From: Rhizophagus clarus
Lineage: Eukaryota; Glomeromycota; Glomeromycetes; Glomerales; Glomeraceae
Reading direction: 5' to 3'
Assembly: GCA_015698045.1 (NCBI GenBank)
Contig: BLAL01000285.1
Location: 2,232,001-2,296,000 of the forward strand
DNA length: 64,000 nucleotides
The notes below the pieces were generated by a model. That model was not told the DNA's origin, did no database searches, and saw only the letters and a program-made list of their open reading frames with translations. Positions within the stretch are counted from its first letter, which is position 1; each line of letters begins with the position of its first letter. A program made the position numbers and the translations under genes. Below, piece by piece: positions 24,328-34,197 of this stretch.

Positions 24328-24723
24328 TTATTTTTATTTTTTTATTATTTATTAAGTGAGTAGCTAGGCCCAGTCCGTACCAAATATCGGCTGGAGACTC
24401 ACGTTTTTTTTGGGCTGTGACTGATACTGACATCCACGCTGTACAGCCTGGGTACTATTTTATAAAATAGTAGCGAACAAGTATCAAATGTGTATTTTTT
24501 TATTAAGTTATAATAAAAATTAGAATTTACTTTAATTTTAACATAAAAATTGTAAATAATAAAAAATTCGTAAATAAAAATAAATTTGTTTTCCCAAACT
24601 TAAAAAAAAGGTGTTTATATAAAAGAAAAGGTGTTTATATTATTTTTGATTATTCAATAGTATCACATGCCCCTTGTATATGTTCTACTGCATACACAGC
24701 TTTAACGATCAAATAGTAATATT

Positions 24724-25215
24724 AAATTTTTGAAATATTTTAACTGTAATATTACGCAGGTTTACAGTCTCGTAAATTTTCGAAATATTTTAACCGTAAT
24801 ATTACGCAGGTTTACAATCTCGTAAATTTTCGAAATATTTTAACCGTAATATTACGCAAGTTTACAGTCTCGTAAATTTTCAAAATATTTTAACCGTAAT
24901 ATTACGCAGGTTTACAGTCTCGTAAATTTTCGAAATATTTTAACCATAATATTACGCAGGTTTACAGTCTCGTAAATTTTTGAAATATTTTAACCGTAAT
25001 ATTACGCAGGTTTACAGTCTCGTAAATTTTTGAAATATTTTAACCGTAATATTACGCAAGTTTACAGTCTCGTAAATTTTCGAAATATTTCAACCGTAAT
25101 ATTACGCAAATTTACAGTCTCGTAAATTTTCAAAATATTTTAACCGTAATATTACGCAAGTTTACAGTTTCGTAAATTTGCAGAATATTTTGACCGTAAT
25201 ATTGCGTAAATCTTA
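24724..25215. repeat. 50-bp subterminal tandem array, about 10 copies
   Basis: Ten near-identical 50-bp units contain CCGTAATATTACGCAGG, TTTACAGTCTCGTAAATTTT and GAAATATTTTAA. The TAATATTACG core repeats every 50 bp from about 24745 to 25195 and then decays toward 25380. It is the counterpart of the left-end repeats and is expected to bind the transposase or an accessory protein. Confidence 0.88.
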
Positions 25216-25390
25216 CGATATTGAAAACTTGCATAATATTTTGACCGTAATATCACATAAATCTTACGAAATTATAAACTTATGTAATATTTCGAAATTT
25301 TTCGAAATATTATGCCATAAACTTTCGTAAACTTACAAAATCGTAAATTTACGCAATTTTTCGCCCTATAAAATTTCCTGATGATCTAAA

Positions 25391-26165
25391 GTTAATTTTA
25401 TCATTAATATTTTATACCATTTTTTCAAAAAGTCAACAGGCATTTTTTCACGCTTTATTTCTTTCTCTTAGTCCTCGCCCACTACATTGCCATATTTTTT
25501 TTAGTATGTTTTAAAGGAAATCACATACAGTATTTATAAAATAAAGTATCTGTTCACGAAATTTGCCAAAAAAAATTTTATTAATACAGACCAGAGAATA
25601 AAAAATAAATACAAATCAGGACATTACGCCCATGATACATGCAAAAATTAATACAATGATTCAGGTTTTGGTCTAGTAGTCTTCAATTTTGTTTATTACT
25701 AACAGCTCGTAGTTGTCATTAAGTTTGAGATTTTTCAACTAATTGTTAAGATGATTGCCACCAATTTATACTTTCTATAGTCTGAATTTATCTACAGAAA
25801 AATTATCGAATACTAGCACTTTTTCTGCCTTAATAATCTTCTTAAAGTAACCAACAAGTTGGTCTTTCTTAATATCAACAAAAAAAGTATTTACGATTGT
25901 ATTTTTTTGAAAAAACAAAGTAACGTAATAAACATTTTCAGCTTAAATAGAATTTTTTGCAAATTTTATTAGTATAAAAATGTGGTATATGAGAATAAGA
26001 GTAAAAAAAGAATTTTATTTGCCAAGTAAAGATATATATGAAATTTTATTTATTATACAGATTAACTATAACTAACACATTTATTTTATAAAATACTTTT
26101 TTGATTAACAAGATAGACATACATACTGATTATTTATCAATCATAATATATAAAATATTATAAAC
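25391..26165. other. Spacer without recognised features
   Basis: A+T-rich with short stop-rich frames. Nothing recognisable apart from ending at the target duplication of the next element. Confidence 0.4.
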
Positions 26166-28236
26166 AATAACTTTAAAGTAGAAAGATGAAACTCTTTCCT
26201 GCAGATCTGTGAACCAAATTTTCACGGAAGAAATTATTTTATTTTTATCATGAAAAAAGGATTTTTGCTAAAAAAACCAGCTCTGAAAACAGCATCAACG
26301 TTTTCTACGACCCAAGTTACCCATACTTCTGCTTCAAAGAGTCCACCTTCTGACCGTTTTCATAATGTTATAGTAGATTTTATCTTAGGACTCATTATGA
26401 AGAGCTCTTCGCCAATTTTTAGCACAATACTAACCACTGACCCTTCAGCTTTAGAAGAGTTCCTTGATAACTGTAAGGACCAAAAGGTTCCTTTGGAAAA
26501 GTTGTCAGCAATAGTTTCTCTAGGCGACGTTTTCCCTATCATGGCTCAATTTTTTGCTACTTTGCTTAATCTTTTTTTCTTGGATGACGAGAACCAGACA
26601 ATTTTTCTCATGGATTCCGAAATTCGCCGAGAATGGAAAGCATATACATACAAACAATCTCCCGATATGGAAGATCTAGGGGATCTTATGCACCAATCAG
26701 ATATGTCGATTAATGTCGATGTGTTAGATACCAATTCGATAGGATCATTTGACGATGAAATACTCGCCACACCCTCACGTAATATCACACCTGTACCTGT
26801 CACGCCCTTGACCAAATCTCAGAAAAGGAGTGCTAAAAAGAAGGCCCATAAGGAGAAACAAAAATTGCAGTTATAAACTCCTTCTCAACCGGACGAACAA
26901 GTAACGCCCATTTTTAGCACAGAATCTTCTGAGTATACACCCTCTAAACCTTTTGGTTCAAGGACGGTTACTTTTAATCAAAGTACTTTTTCTCCTCCTT
27001 CCACACCCTATAAGCAGCAGTTGAAGCGAGATTCTAAACCACAATCAACGCCTATAGACAATGGAAAGAAATTAAAGCAGAAAGAGACAGACAATACATT
27101 AAGGAATGGTAATGTTATCATCACCGGATATGTCCCTCAAGATCAAGAACAAGCACAAATGTTAGATCTTGTAGTCTATGACATCCCGACCAAATGGGAT
27201 AATTATACTCTGTTGGCTAATTTAGGACGATGGGGTAAGGTCATATTAGTCAGTACAAGGGTGCACAAGAAGTATCTTTCGGCAAGGGTTAGACTGATTC
27301 CTGACCAGAGTGCTTGAAATGTTACAATGGAGGGGACTGGACTGTCAACTTGGGAGGAATCCCGGTTAGATGGTTTCCTGCTTCCTGGAACCTTTCAGAA
27401 AGGAAACAACGAGAAAAGTTCCAAGCTGTTGTGTATAATCTTCTGGATGACATAACGGATGCCTCTTTATTCCCAAATAGACACCCTCACCAATTTTTGT
27501 TGGACAGCGGCATAAAATCTTTTAAAATAGTCAAAGAAGTGGATGGATCTAGAAAGCTGATTGATTACTTTGACACTTGGGATCATGTTTCTACCCGCAT
27601 TAATAACCCTCAGCTTTGGAATGACGTTAGAATCTCTTGGTGCTGTTATTCCACCCCCAACTTCAAGAATTTACGCATATCTGCTCGAATTGGCAAAGCA
27701 GACAAATCTTCAAGGACACCTAAAGGGTCTAATTCTTCTTTTTTAGGTTTTAATACTAATAACCGCAAGAACAATCAAAATAAAACTCCTAAATCTGGAT
27801 ATTCTCCTAAGAAGATCGATCACTCAAAAATGAACCAGTCTAAAAAGCCGGATGTAAAATTTTTAATCACTGGGCTGAAGGCGTTATTAGAACATTATGT
27901 TTAGTTTAGTTGGGAGGGATGGATAGAAATTCTCATACTAACTTCTTGTCATGCTTAGCATTCGCTTTACATAATGTAATTTGTTTTATTAGATTGTAGA
28001 ATTTTTCTTTTTTCTTTTTCGTTTTCTTTATACCTTGAACAATTCTATAACTAGACTTCCTATTATACCATAGAAAATAGACTAGGGATATAGTAATCAT
28101 GAGATAGTTTGTGACCCTAGTATGGGGAACGGGCTGGCTTTTGTTTTCCTGATTTTTTGTATCCTTTTCTATCTTTTTTCAGAAATAAAGGCGCTTCTTT
28201 TGACTAAAAAAAAAAAAAAAAAATAACTTTAAAGTA
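26166..28236 (+). mobile_element. ORF1-only LINE-derived retroelement with 15-bp target duplication
   Basis: A perfect 15-bp direct repeat (AATAACTTTAAAGTA) lies at 26166-26180 and 28222-28236. The insert between them (26181-28221) has a short leader, one ORF1-type frame, about 300 bp of 3' UTR with AATAAA at 28184-28189, and a poly(A) tail at 28206-28221. There is no endonuclease or reverse transcriptase. As both target duplications, leader and tail are present, the missing ORF2 is not 5' truncation. It must have been internal deletion before mobilisation in trans by a LINE. Confidence 0.85.
26250..27904 (+). pseudogene. LINE ORF1-type protein, degraded
   Basis: Reads MKKGFLLKKPALKTASTFST, a Ser/Pro-rich middle and a basic SQKRSAKKKAHKEKQK. 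An in-frame TAA (26874-26876) is followed by continued frame to an RRM-like region (DLVVYDIPTKWDNYTLLANL, GRWGKVILVSTRVHKKYLSA). A one-base frameshift near 27312 then leads to CYNGGDWTVNLGGIPVRWFP, ASWNLSERKQREKFQAVVYN and a Lys/Asn-rich tail ending KALLEHYV. Non-LTR ORF1 proteins are RNA-binding chaperones that package the element's RNA. The GIPVRWFPASW segment is, from memory, typical of AM-fungal LINE ORF1s. Two lesions suggest it is no longer translated whole. Confidence 0.7.
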
Positions 28237-28302
28237 TTATTCCAATCATAAATGTATAAAAAAATTATATTAAATTATTTTATTTAATAATTTAAAATAT
28301 TA

Positions 28303-28512
28303 AAAATTTTGTAATAAGGGAGCTTACACATATTACGTAATTATCAAAGGGGGGGAGGGGGATAGTTAAAATCTTATGTTACACTTATATTAATTATATA
28401 ATTTATAAATACTATAATCTGATTGGTTATTAAATCTAATAGGGAGGGAGGGGGTAAGGGTTTATAACAAAATGGATATTACATGATATGTGTAACTCCC
28501 CTAAAATTTTGT
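28303..28512. mobile_element. About 190-bp MITE with G-quadruplex motif
   Basis: Inverted ends AGGGAGCTTACACATAT..GTAAT (from 28317) and ATTACATGATATGTGTAACT (to about 28497) flank two G-rich runs. AAAATTTTGT occurs directly outside on both sides (28303-28312 and 28503-28512), a candidate 10-bp target duplication as in Mutator-like elements. The G-runs at 28442-28460 (3, 3, 5 and 3 Gs, loops of 1-3) form a textbook quadruplex motif. Confidence 0.55.
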
Positions 28513-29552
28513 GACAAAATAAAAATGTATTGCCAAAGTTAGCTTTAGGTCAAATTTTTCATTAATTAATATATATACTAATTATTTTTTAGTTAGATTT
28601 TAAACTTTGGGTAAAGTCACAGATATTTGAGTAAAATTTGTAATTTTTATAGTATATTATTAGAATATTCAAAAATTCATAATTAAAATAATATAGATAA
28701 TTTTGATAATTAAGAAATTATTAATAAATAAATATAAATAATTATTATAAAACTAATAATTATTATTTAATTTAATATAAACCTTTGATACATAATAATT
28801 TTATTAATATCAATTCAATTTTAATGTTTTTACCATTATTCAAATTGTTTTTTTTATAATTTTACTATAAATTTTATTAAAGATCATTAACTAAACTGGA
28901 TTTAGTGAAATAAAACACATTAAACCTAAATAATTTTTTTTAATCATGTGCTTGATTATGACATTTTTTCTTATATATATTAATAAGAAAAGTTTTTTTA
29001 TTCAGGAAGATCTTGAAGTTAAAATCGGCTAACATCTTAGTAATCACAATTACATATGCGCTGATCCTTGGAATTAGTTTAAATTAAGAATTTTTAATAA
29101 AAAATTAGTAAACAGTGCAAAATACGATTGTGTTACACATTCATCTTATCAATCTTATGTAGAATAATCGGAAAATAAAAAAATTTTTTACAACTCATAC
29201 TTAAAAATTAAAATAATAATAACTTTTTATAACCCATCAACTATTTTAAGAACCCATCACTTTTTACACCAGTTGCAAATAAAAGTTTTATGAATACAAT
29301 TGTAGTTATTTGCAGTTGTTAATGGTATTATTTATTCTCCAAAAGCTTTTTATTGATGTAGAATAATTAAATAAGGCAGCAAAAATAACTGGGTTTTGTA
29401 TAAATTTGCCATCATATTTAAAGAATTTTGAAAATAAAGAAATAACCAAAATTTTCATTATCTTTTAATAATTTTTAATTTTAAAAATTGTTTTTAAAAT
29501 ATGGAGACAAAGAATCTTCCTTTATATTATTTACTAACGATGATTTTAAAAT
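28513..29552. other. Gene-free A+T-rich stretch
   Basis: No gene-like frame or repeat structure recognised. Confidence 0.4.
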
Positions 29553-29825
29553 TCATTTAACCGACATTGAAATCTCATGATATTTAAATCCACCAGTACG
29601 AAAGCTTTGACTTTTAAATAGATGATCATTGTTACAGAGCCTTGCGAGCGCCGCCTTTCTACAAAAACAATATACCTGTATCCCAATAAGCCCAGAGAAC
29701 TCATCACCTACAAAAATTAAAAAAGAAGAAACGTTAGAACATTTCTTAAAGTCAATTCTGATATTTTTCCCAAAGAAACAACATACCCGCGTCTCAAGAA
29801 ATTCCATTTGCTGCAGATAAGTCAT
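29553..29825 (-). CDS. Possible small gene fragment (unknown)
   Basis: An ATG-started minus frame (MTYLQQMEFLETR) meets a good intron: GTATGT donor (about 29787) and TTTTTGTAG acceptor (about 29710). The next part reads GDEFSGLIGIQ, then CRKAALARLCNNDHLFKSQS and a stop. This island is markedly richer in G+C than its surroundings. It could be the worn end of a gene or a repeat-associated transcript. No family is recognised, so the call is weak. Confidence 0.22.
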   Translation of the reverse strand: MTYLQQMEFLETRVCCFFGKNIRIDFKKCSNVSSFLIFVGDEFSGLIGIQVYCFCRKAALARLCNNDHLFKSQSFRTGGFKYHEISMSVK

Positions 29826-30039
29826 ATTATGATCGATATACTTTTATTTTATTTTACATTCGGTAAAACTCAGTAAAACAGAATAGTAAAAGTTATATCA
29901 TTAGATTCAGAATACCAATGGCCCTATGATCATTAAATAAAAGGATAATTTTTTTTTAAATATACAATATATGAAAGGCACAGAATGCTTTTATATAAGT
30001 TATTTAACAAATCGTTTTAATAATGTCAAAATATTAAAT

Positions 30040-31290
30040 TGTGAAGTCCGGTTGTGCTTTTCGTCTGGTAACACTACAAAAAGAAAAAAAACAAATAAAT
30101 AATTAATTAATTAAAAAAAAACAACGAAAACACCACCCCAACCCTCCCTTACCTTAATTGTCTTTAATTCCAAAAGTCCGGTCATGCTTTTCATCCGGCA
30201 ATACTACAAAAAAGAAAAAAAAAGCAAATAAATAATTAATTAAAAAAAGCAAATAAATAAATAATTAATTAAATAAAAAACACCACCCAACCCTCTCTTA
30301 CCTTAATTCCAATAGTCTGGTCGTGCTTTTCGTCTGGCAATACTACAAAAAAGAAAAAATAAACAAATAAATAATTAATTAATTAAACAAAAAGCACCAC
30401 CCCAACCCTCCCTTACCTTAATTCCAATAGTCTGATCGTGCTTTTCGTCCGGCAACACTACAAAAAAGAAAAAAAAAATAATAATTAATTAATTAAATAA
30501 AAAAAACCCAACGAAAAATACCTCCTTACCTTAATTCCAAAAGTCCAGTCACATTTTTCGTCTGGCAACACTACAAAAAAAGAAAAAAAAATAATTAATT
30601 AATTAAATAAAAAAACTAACGAAAAACACCACCCCCAACCCTTCTTTACTTTAATTCCAAAAGTCCAGTCACATTTTTCGTCTGGCAACACTACAAAAAA
30701 AGAAAAAAAAAATAAATAATTAATTAATTAAAAAAAACAACAATGAAAAACACCATCCTAACTCTCCTTTACCTTAATTCCAATAGTCTGGTCGTGCTTT
30801 TCGTCTGGTAACACTACAAAAAAAAAAAACAAATAAATAATTAATTAAACAAAAAACACCACCCCAACCCTCCCTTACCTTAATTCCAATAGTCCGGTCG
30901 TGCTTTTCATCCGGCAATACTATAAAAAAGAAAAAAAAACAAATAATTAATTAAATAAAAAAAAACCAATGAAAAACACCTCCTTACCTTAATTCCAAAA
31001 GTCCGGTCATGTTTTTCGTCCAGCAATACTACAAAAAAGAAAAAAAAAAATAATTAATTAATTAAATAAAAAAACCAACGAAAAACACCTTCCCCAACCC
31101 TTCCTTACCTTAATTCCAAAAGTCCGATCACATTTTTTGTCCAGCAACACTACAAAAAAAGAAAAAAAAAAAATAATTAATTAATTAAAAAAAACAACAA
31201 CAAAAAACACCACCCCAACCCTTTTTTACCTTAATTCCAATAGTCCGGTCGTACTTTTTGTCTGGCAATACTACAAAAAAGAAAAAAAAA
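30040..31290. repeat. About 120-bp tandem array, 11 copies
   Basis: Each unit holds TTACCTTAATTCCAA, AGTCCGGTCGTGCTTTTCG, TCCGGCAATACTACAAAAAA, an A-run, repeated AATAATTAATTAATTAA, and ACACCACCCCAACCCTCC. The TCTGGCAA/TCCGGCAA motif occurs near 30063, 30192, 30329, 30446, 30560, 30680, 30800, 30908, 31018, 31140 and 31260. Units differ mostly by C/T and G/A changes. A decayed relative of the same array lies at 36.4-41.3 kb. Confidence 0.9.
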
Positions 31291-31554
31291 ATAATTATTT
31301 TTTTAAATTGTTTTTTATCTAAATGTAATAAATTCAAAAAAAAAACCTGTTTACCCAAATAATCAGATCATAATACCGGTTATACCAGTTCAAAACTAGA
31401 TAAAGTACATGTGATATATAACATATTTCTTTTTTATATCAACTCATGAGATAAGCTTATTGTAAATGGCAAGCGATATTGCCTTTTATGTTATAAATAG
31501 ATAATCAATGCTAGTAGTATTGTTCAGACTTCAGATTTTTATTTTGGCGGAAGG

Positions 31555-31850
31555 GAAATTTTTTTAAAAAAATATATCGTTTTTTTTAAGTGAAATTTTT
31601 TTTTTAAAAAAAATGTTTTTTTTAAGTGAAATTTTTTTTTTAAAAAAAATGTTTTTTTTAAGTGAAATTTTTTTTTAAAAAAAAATGTCATTTTTTTTAA
31701 GGGAAATTTTTTTTTAAAAAATAAAAAATCATTTTTTTTTAAGAGAAATTTTTTTTAAAAAAATAAAAAATCATTTGTTTTATGACAAGGGAATTTTTTT
31801 TTTAAAAAATAAAAAAATAATTTTTTTTTTCAAAAATTATAAACCACAAT
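31555..31850. repeat. Short-period A-run/T-run repeat
   Basis: About seven units of 35-60 bp made of AAGTGAAA or AAGGGAAA, a T-run, then an A-run. Strongly asymmetric blocks of A and T. Confidence 0.6.
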
Positions 31851-31866
31851 TTAAATTTTTTAGTTA

Positions 31867-32104
31867 ATGGCGTTACCTTTAGCTTCGGGATTAAATACTG
31901 TAACAGGTAAGTTTTTTTTGCTTTTATTCTCCTTTCTTTTGTCTCTTATTAACTTGTTCTTTTTTTTAGGCGTGGCTGTTTTTATCCATTTCAGAAATTC
32001 AAGGTGAGTTTTAATTTCTTCTTCTTTTTTTTGTTTTCTTTTCATTCTTTCTCTTGTTCTTTTACTAAACTTTTTGTCTTTTTAGATGTGTACCATATGA
32101 GTGA
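31867..32104 (+). CDS. Candidate three-exon micro-gene, 30 aa
   Basis: An ATG at 31867 opens a 40-nt exon (MALPLASGLNTVTG) ending at a strong GTAAGT donor. A 34-nt exon (31970-32003) follows a TTTTTTTTAG acceptor and ends at GTGAGT. A third exon starts at 32086 after CTTTTTAG and reaches a TGA at 32102-32104. The joined frame is open. Both introns are pyrimidine-rich and grade into the long pyrimidine tract downstream, which again starts at a GTAAGT. It may be the 5' end of a spliced non-coding transcript or a dead gene. No family is known. Confidence 0.25.
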
Positions 32105-32114
32105 AAATTCAAGT

Positions 32115-32880
32115 AAGTCTCTTACATCTCTTCTCCTGTTGTTTTATTTTTCTTTTAAGATGATATTAACCGTTTTCTTTCTTTTTTTTTCTATGGGTGG
32201 GTGTTCTGGCTTTTCTTTCATTTTTTTCTCCTTTATTTCTCTTCTTTTCGTGGTTTTTTCGTTTCTTTTTTTCATTATTCCTTTCGTTTCTTTTATGGTT
32301 CTTTCATTGATCTTTTGTGGTTCTTTTATTATTCCTTCCATTGATCTTTTATTCCTTTTATCATTGTTTCTTTTATTGCTTTTTTGGTTTATTTCATTGA
32401 TTTTTGATTTCTTTCGTTGCTTTTTTTTTGTTTTTTTCATTGATCCTTGGTTTCTTTCATTACTTTTTTCGTTTCTTTCATTGATCTTTGGTCTCTTTTC
32501 AATGATCTTTGGTTTCTTTCATTAATCTTTGATTTCTTTTGTTGCTTTTTTTTGTTACCTTTATTGATTTTCATTCCTCCTTTGCTTCCTTTCATTCTCT
32601 TTCATTCCTCTTATTTTTTTTTCATTTGCCATTTGCTTTTTTTATTCCTTTTATTTTTTTCATTCTCTTTATTCCTTTTCATTCCCTTTCATTTTCTCAT
32701 TCATTTTCATTCTTTTTTTGTTTCATTCATTCTTTTTCACTATCCTTTACCTTTTTTGTTCCTTCCTTATTTCTCTTTGATCATCTTTACTTCCCTTTAT
32801 CCCTTTTCATTTATCTCTTCTTTCCTTTATTCTTCCTTTGTCCTTTCTTACTGTATTTTCCATTTTTTCTTATATATTGC
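32115..32880. repeat. Polypyrimidine tract (TTTC/TTTG-rich low complexity)
   Basis: About 770 bp almost free of A runs, made of TTTCATTGATCTTTGGTT-like and TCATTCCTTTTATT-like words. Long Phe/Ser-rich frames on the plus strand and Lys-rich frames on the minus strand come from composition alone. Confidence 0.75.
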
Positions 32881-33182
32881 AGTGCATGTGCAATTAATAC
32901 AGCATTATAACATTAATATTACAGTTAAAATTATGCAATTGCGGCTTAATTTTTTTATAAAATCATGTATACAGTGTGGTGTAATTTTTTTTCTTTGAAT
33001 TAAAATATAGTTTTTTTCATACAATTTCCTTTTTATTAATTTATAGTGATATTAATTATTATTCAACAAATTATTAAGTGTGAAATTGTTTTTGTAATTA
33101 TAGATTTAATGATTGTGGTGTTAAAGTTTTTTTTCTTTTTTGTTTAACTAATTATCATTACTATCATATTACCAGTTACGGT

Positions 33183-33980
33183 TAAGGATGGTGCCGCAAT
33201 TGATTTATCAAATCTGCAATATTGCGGATTTTGGAGTTGAATTGCGGTTAGTGAACCGCAATTCCGCAATTCACCTGATCGGTTTTGGCAGTTTACCGAA
33301 CCGATTTAATAAAAAAAATGTTTACGCAACGTTTTTTTAATTAATTTAACGAAAAAACATTGCGAAACGTTTTTTCAAAGTATTTTAATTAATAAAAAAC
33401 GTTTCGCAACGTTTTTTTAATTAATTTAACGAAAAAATGTTGCGAAACGTTTTTTCAAAGTATTTTAATTAATAAAAAGCGTTTCGCAACGTTTTTTCAA
33501 AGTATTTTAATTAAAAAAAACGTTTCGCAACGTTTTTTTAATTAATTTAAAGAAAAAACGTTGTGAAACGTTTTTTCAAAGTATATTTAATTAAAAAAAA
33601 ACGTTTCGCAACGTTTTTTAATTAATTTAAAGAAAAAACGTTGCGAAACATTTTTTCAAAGTATATTTAATTAAAAAAAAATGTTGCGAAACGTTTTTTC
33701 AAAGTATATTTTAATTAAAAAAACGTTTCACAACGTTTTTTTGGATTGCTTTAGCGAAATTGCAATTCCGCAAATGTATCGCAATTCCGCAAATGTGCCG
33801 CAATTCCGCAATTATTCCGCAATTGAATTGCGGTACTTTGCGGAATTGCGGAATATTTGCGGAATTGCGGACAATTGCGGATTGCGGAATTGCGGATATT
33901 TAGGTTTAAAAATCCGCAATGTTCCGCAATACCGTAAATCGCAATTATTCCGCAATTGCTTATTTGCGGCACCATCCTTA
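33183..33980. mobile_element. 798-bp hAT-like MITE with perfect 8-bp target duplication
   Basis: Inverted ends TAAGGATGGTGCCGCAA (33183-33199) and its complement (33964-33980) are flanked by GTTACGGT at 33175-33182 and 33981-33988. An 8-bp duplication is the hAT hallmark. The interior has subterminal CCGCAATTCCGC repeats at both ends and about five copies of a palindromic unit (AACGTTTCGCAACGTTTTTT / AAAAAACGTTGCGAAACG) at 33325-33750. No ORF, so non-autonomous. Confidence 0.9.
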
Positions 33981-34197
33981 GTTACGGTATATTAAATCTA
34001 GCTGAAATTATGTTAATTTTGGCCAAAATTAAAATTGTGCTGAATTGCACTTTTTAAAAATTGTACGCATTTTTTTAGATCACTATATTGCATATCTTTA
34101 ACTTTTATAATACATTGTATAACAAAATTTAACATATTTGTACGATGAAACAAATCCGCCGATATGAAAATTTTTTGAATTAACATTAAGTATTACT

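Larger units (their letters stand above)
15685..25390. mobile_element. Composite Plavaka-type DNA transposon, about 9.7 kb
   Basis: The ends are inverted copies: ATCATCAGGAAATTTTATAG followed by GCGAAAA at 15686-15713, with its reverse complement at 25358-25385. Similarity continues inward into TTGCG..AA..TTACG. Just inside lie palindromic (left) and 50-bp (right) CGTAATATT subterminal repeats. The interior carries a transposase (20028-23015, +), an accessory gene (17481-18878, -), a nested MITE and a Myb/SANT-like gene (23704-24327, +). No clean target duplication was found. A second pair of inverted repeats at 17172-17402 and 23118-23350 brackets only the transposase and accessory gene. This may instead be one element nested in another, so the exact limits are uncertain. 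Confidence 0.6.

Noticed and set aside
24724-25215. CRISPR-like regular repeat
   Set aside because: Units of 50 bp are contiguous with no unique spacers, and the genome is eukaryotic: a subterminal tandem array.
32004-32998. Phe-rich plus-strand frames of 123-183 codons and a Lys-rich minus frame
   Set aside because: By-product of the pyrimidine tract, with two overlapping frames open at once and only low-complexity residues.
33681-33995. 104- and 74-codon frames at the right end of the hAT-like MITE
   Set aside because: Generated by repeated CCGCAATTCCGC words; open on both strands.
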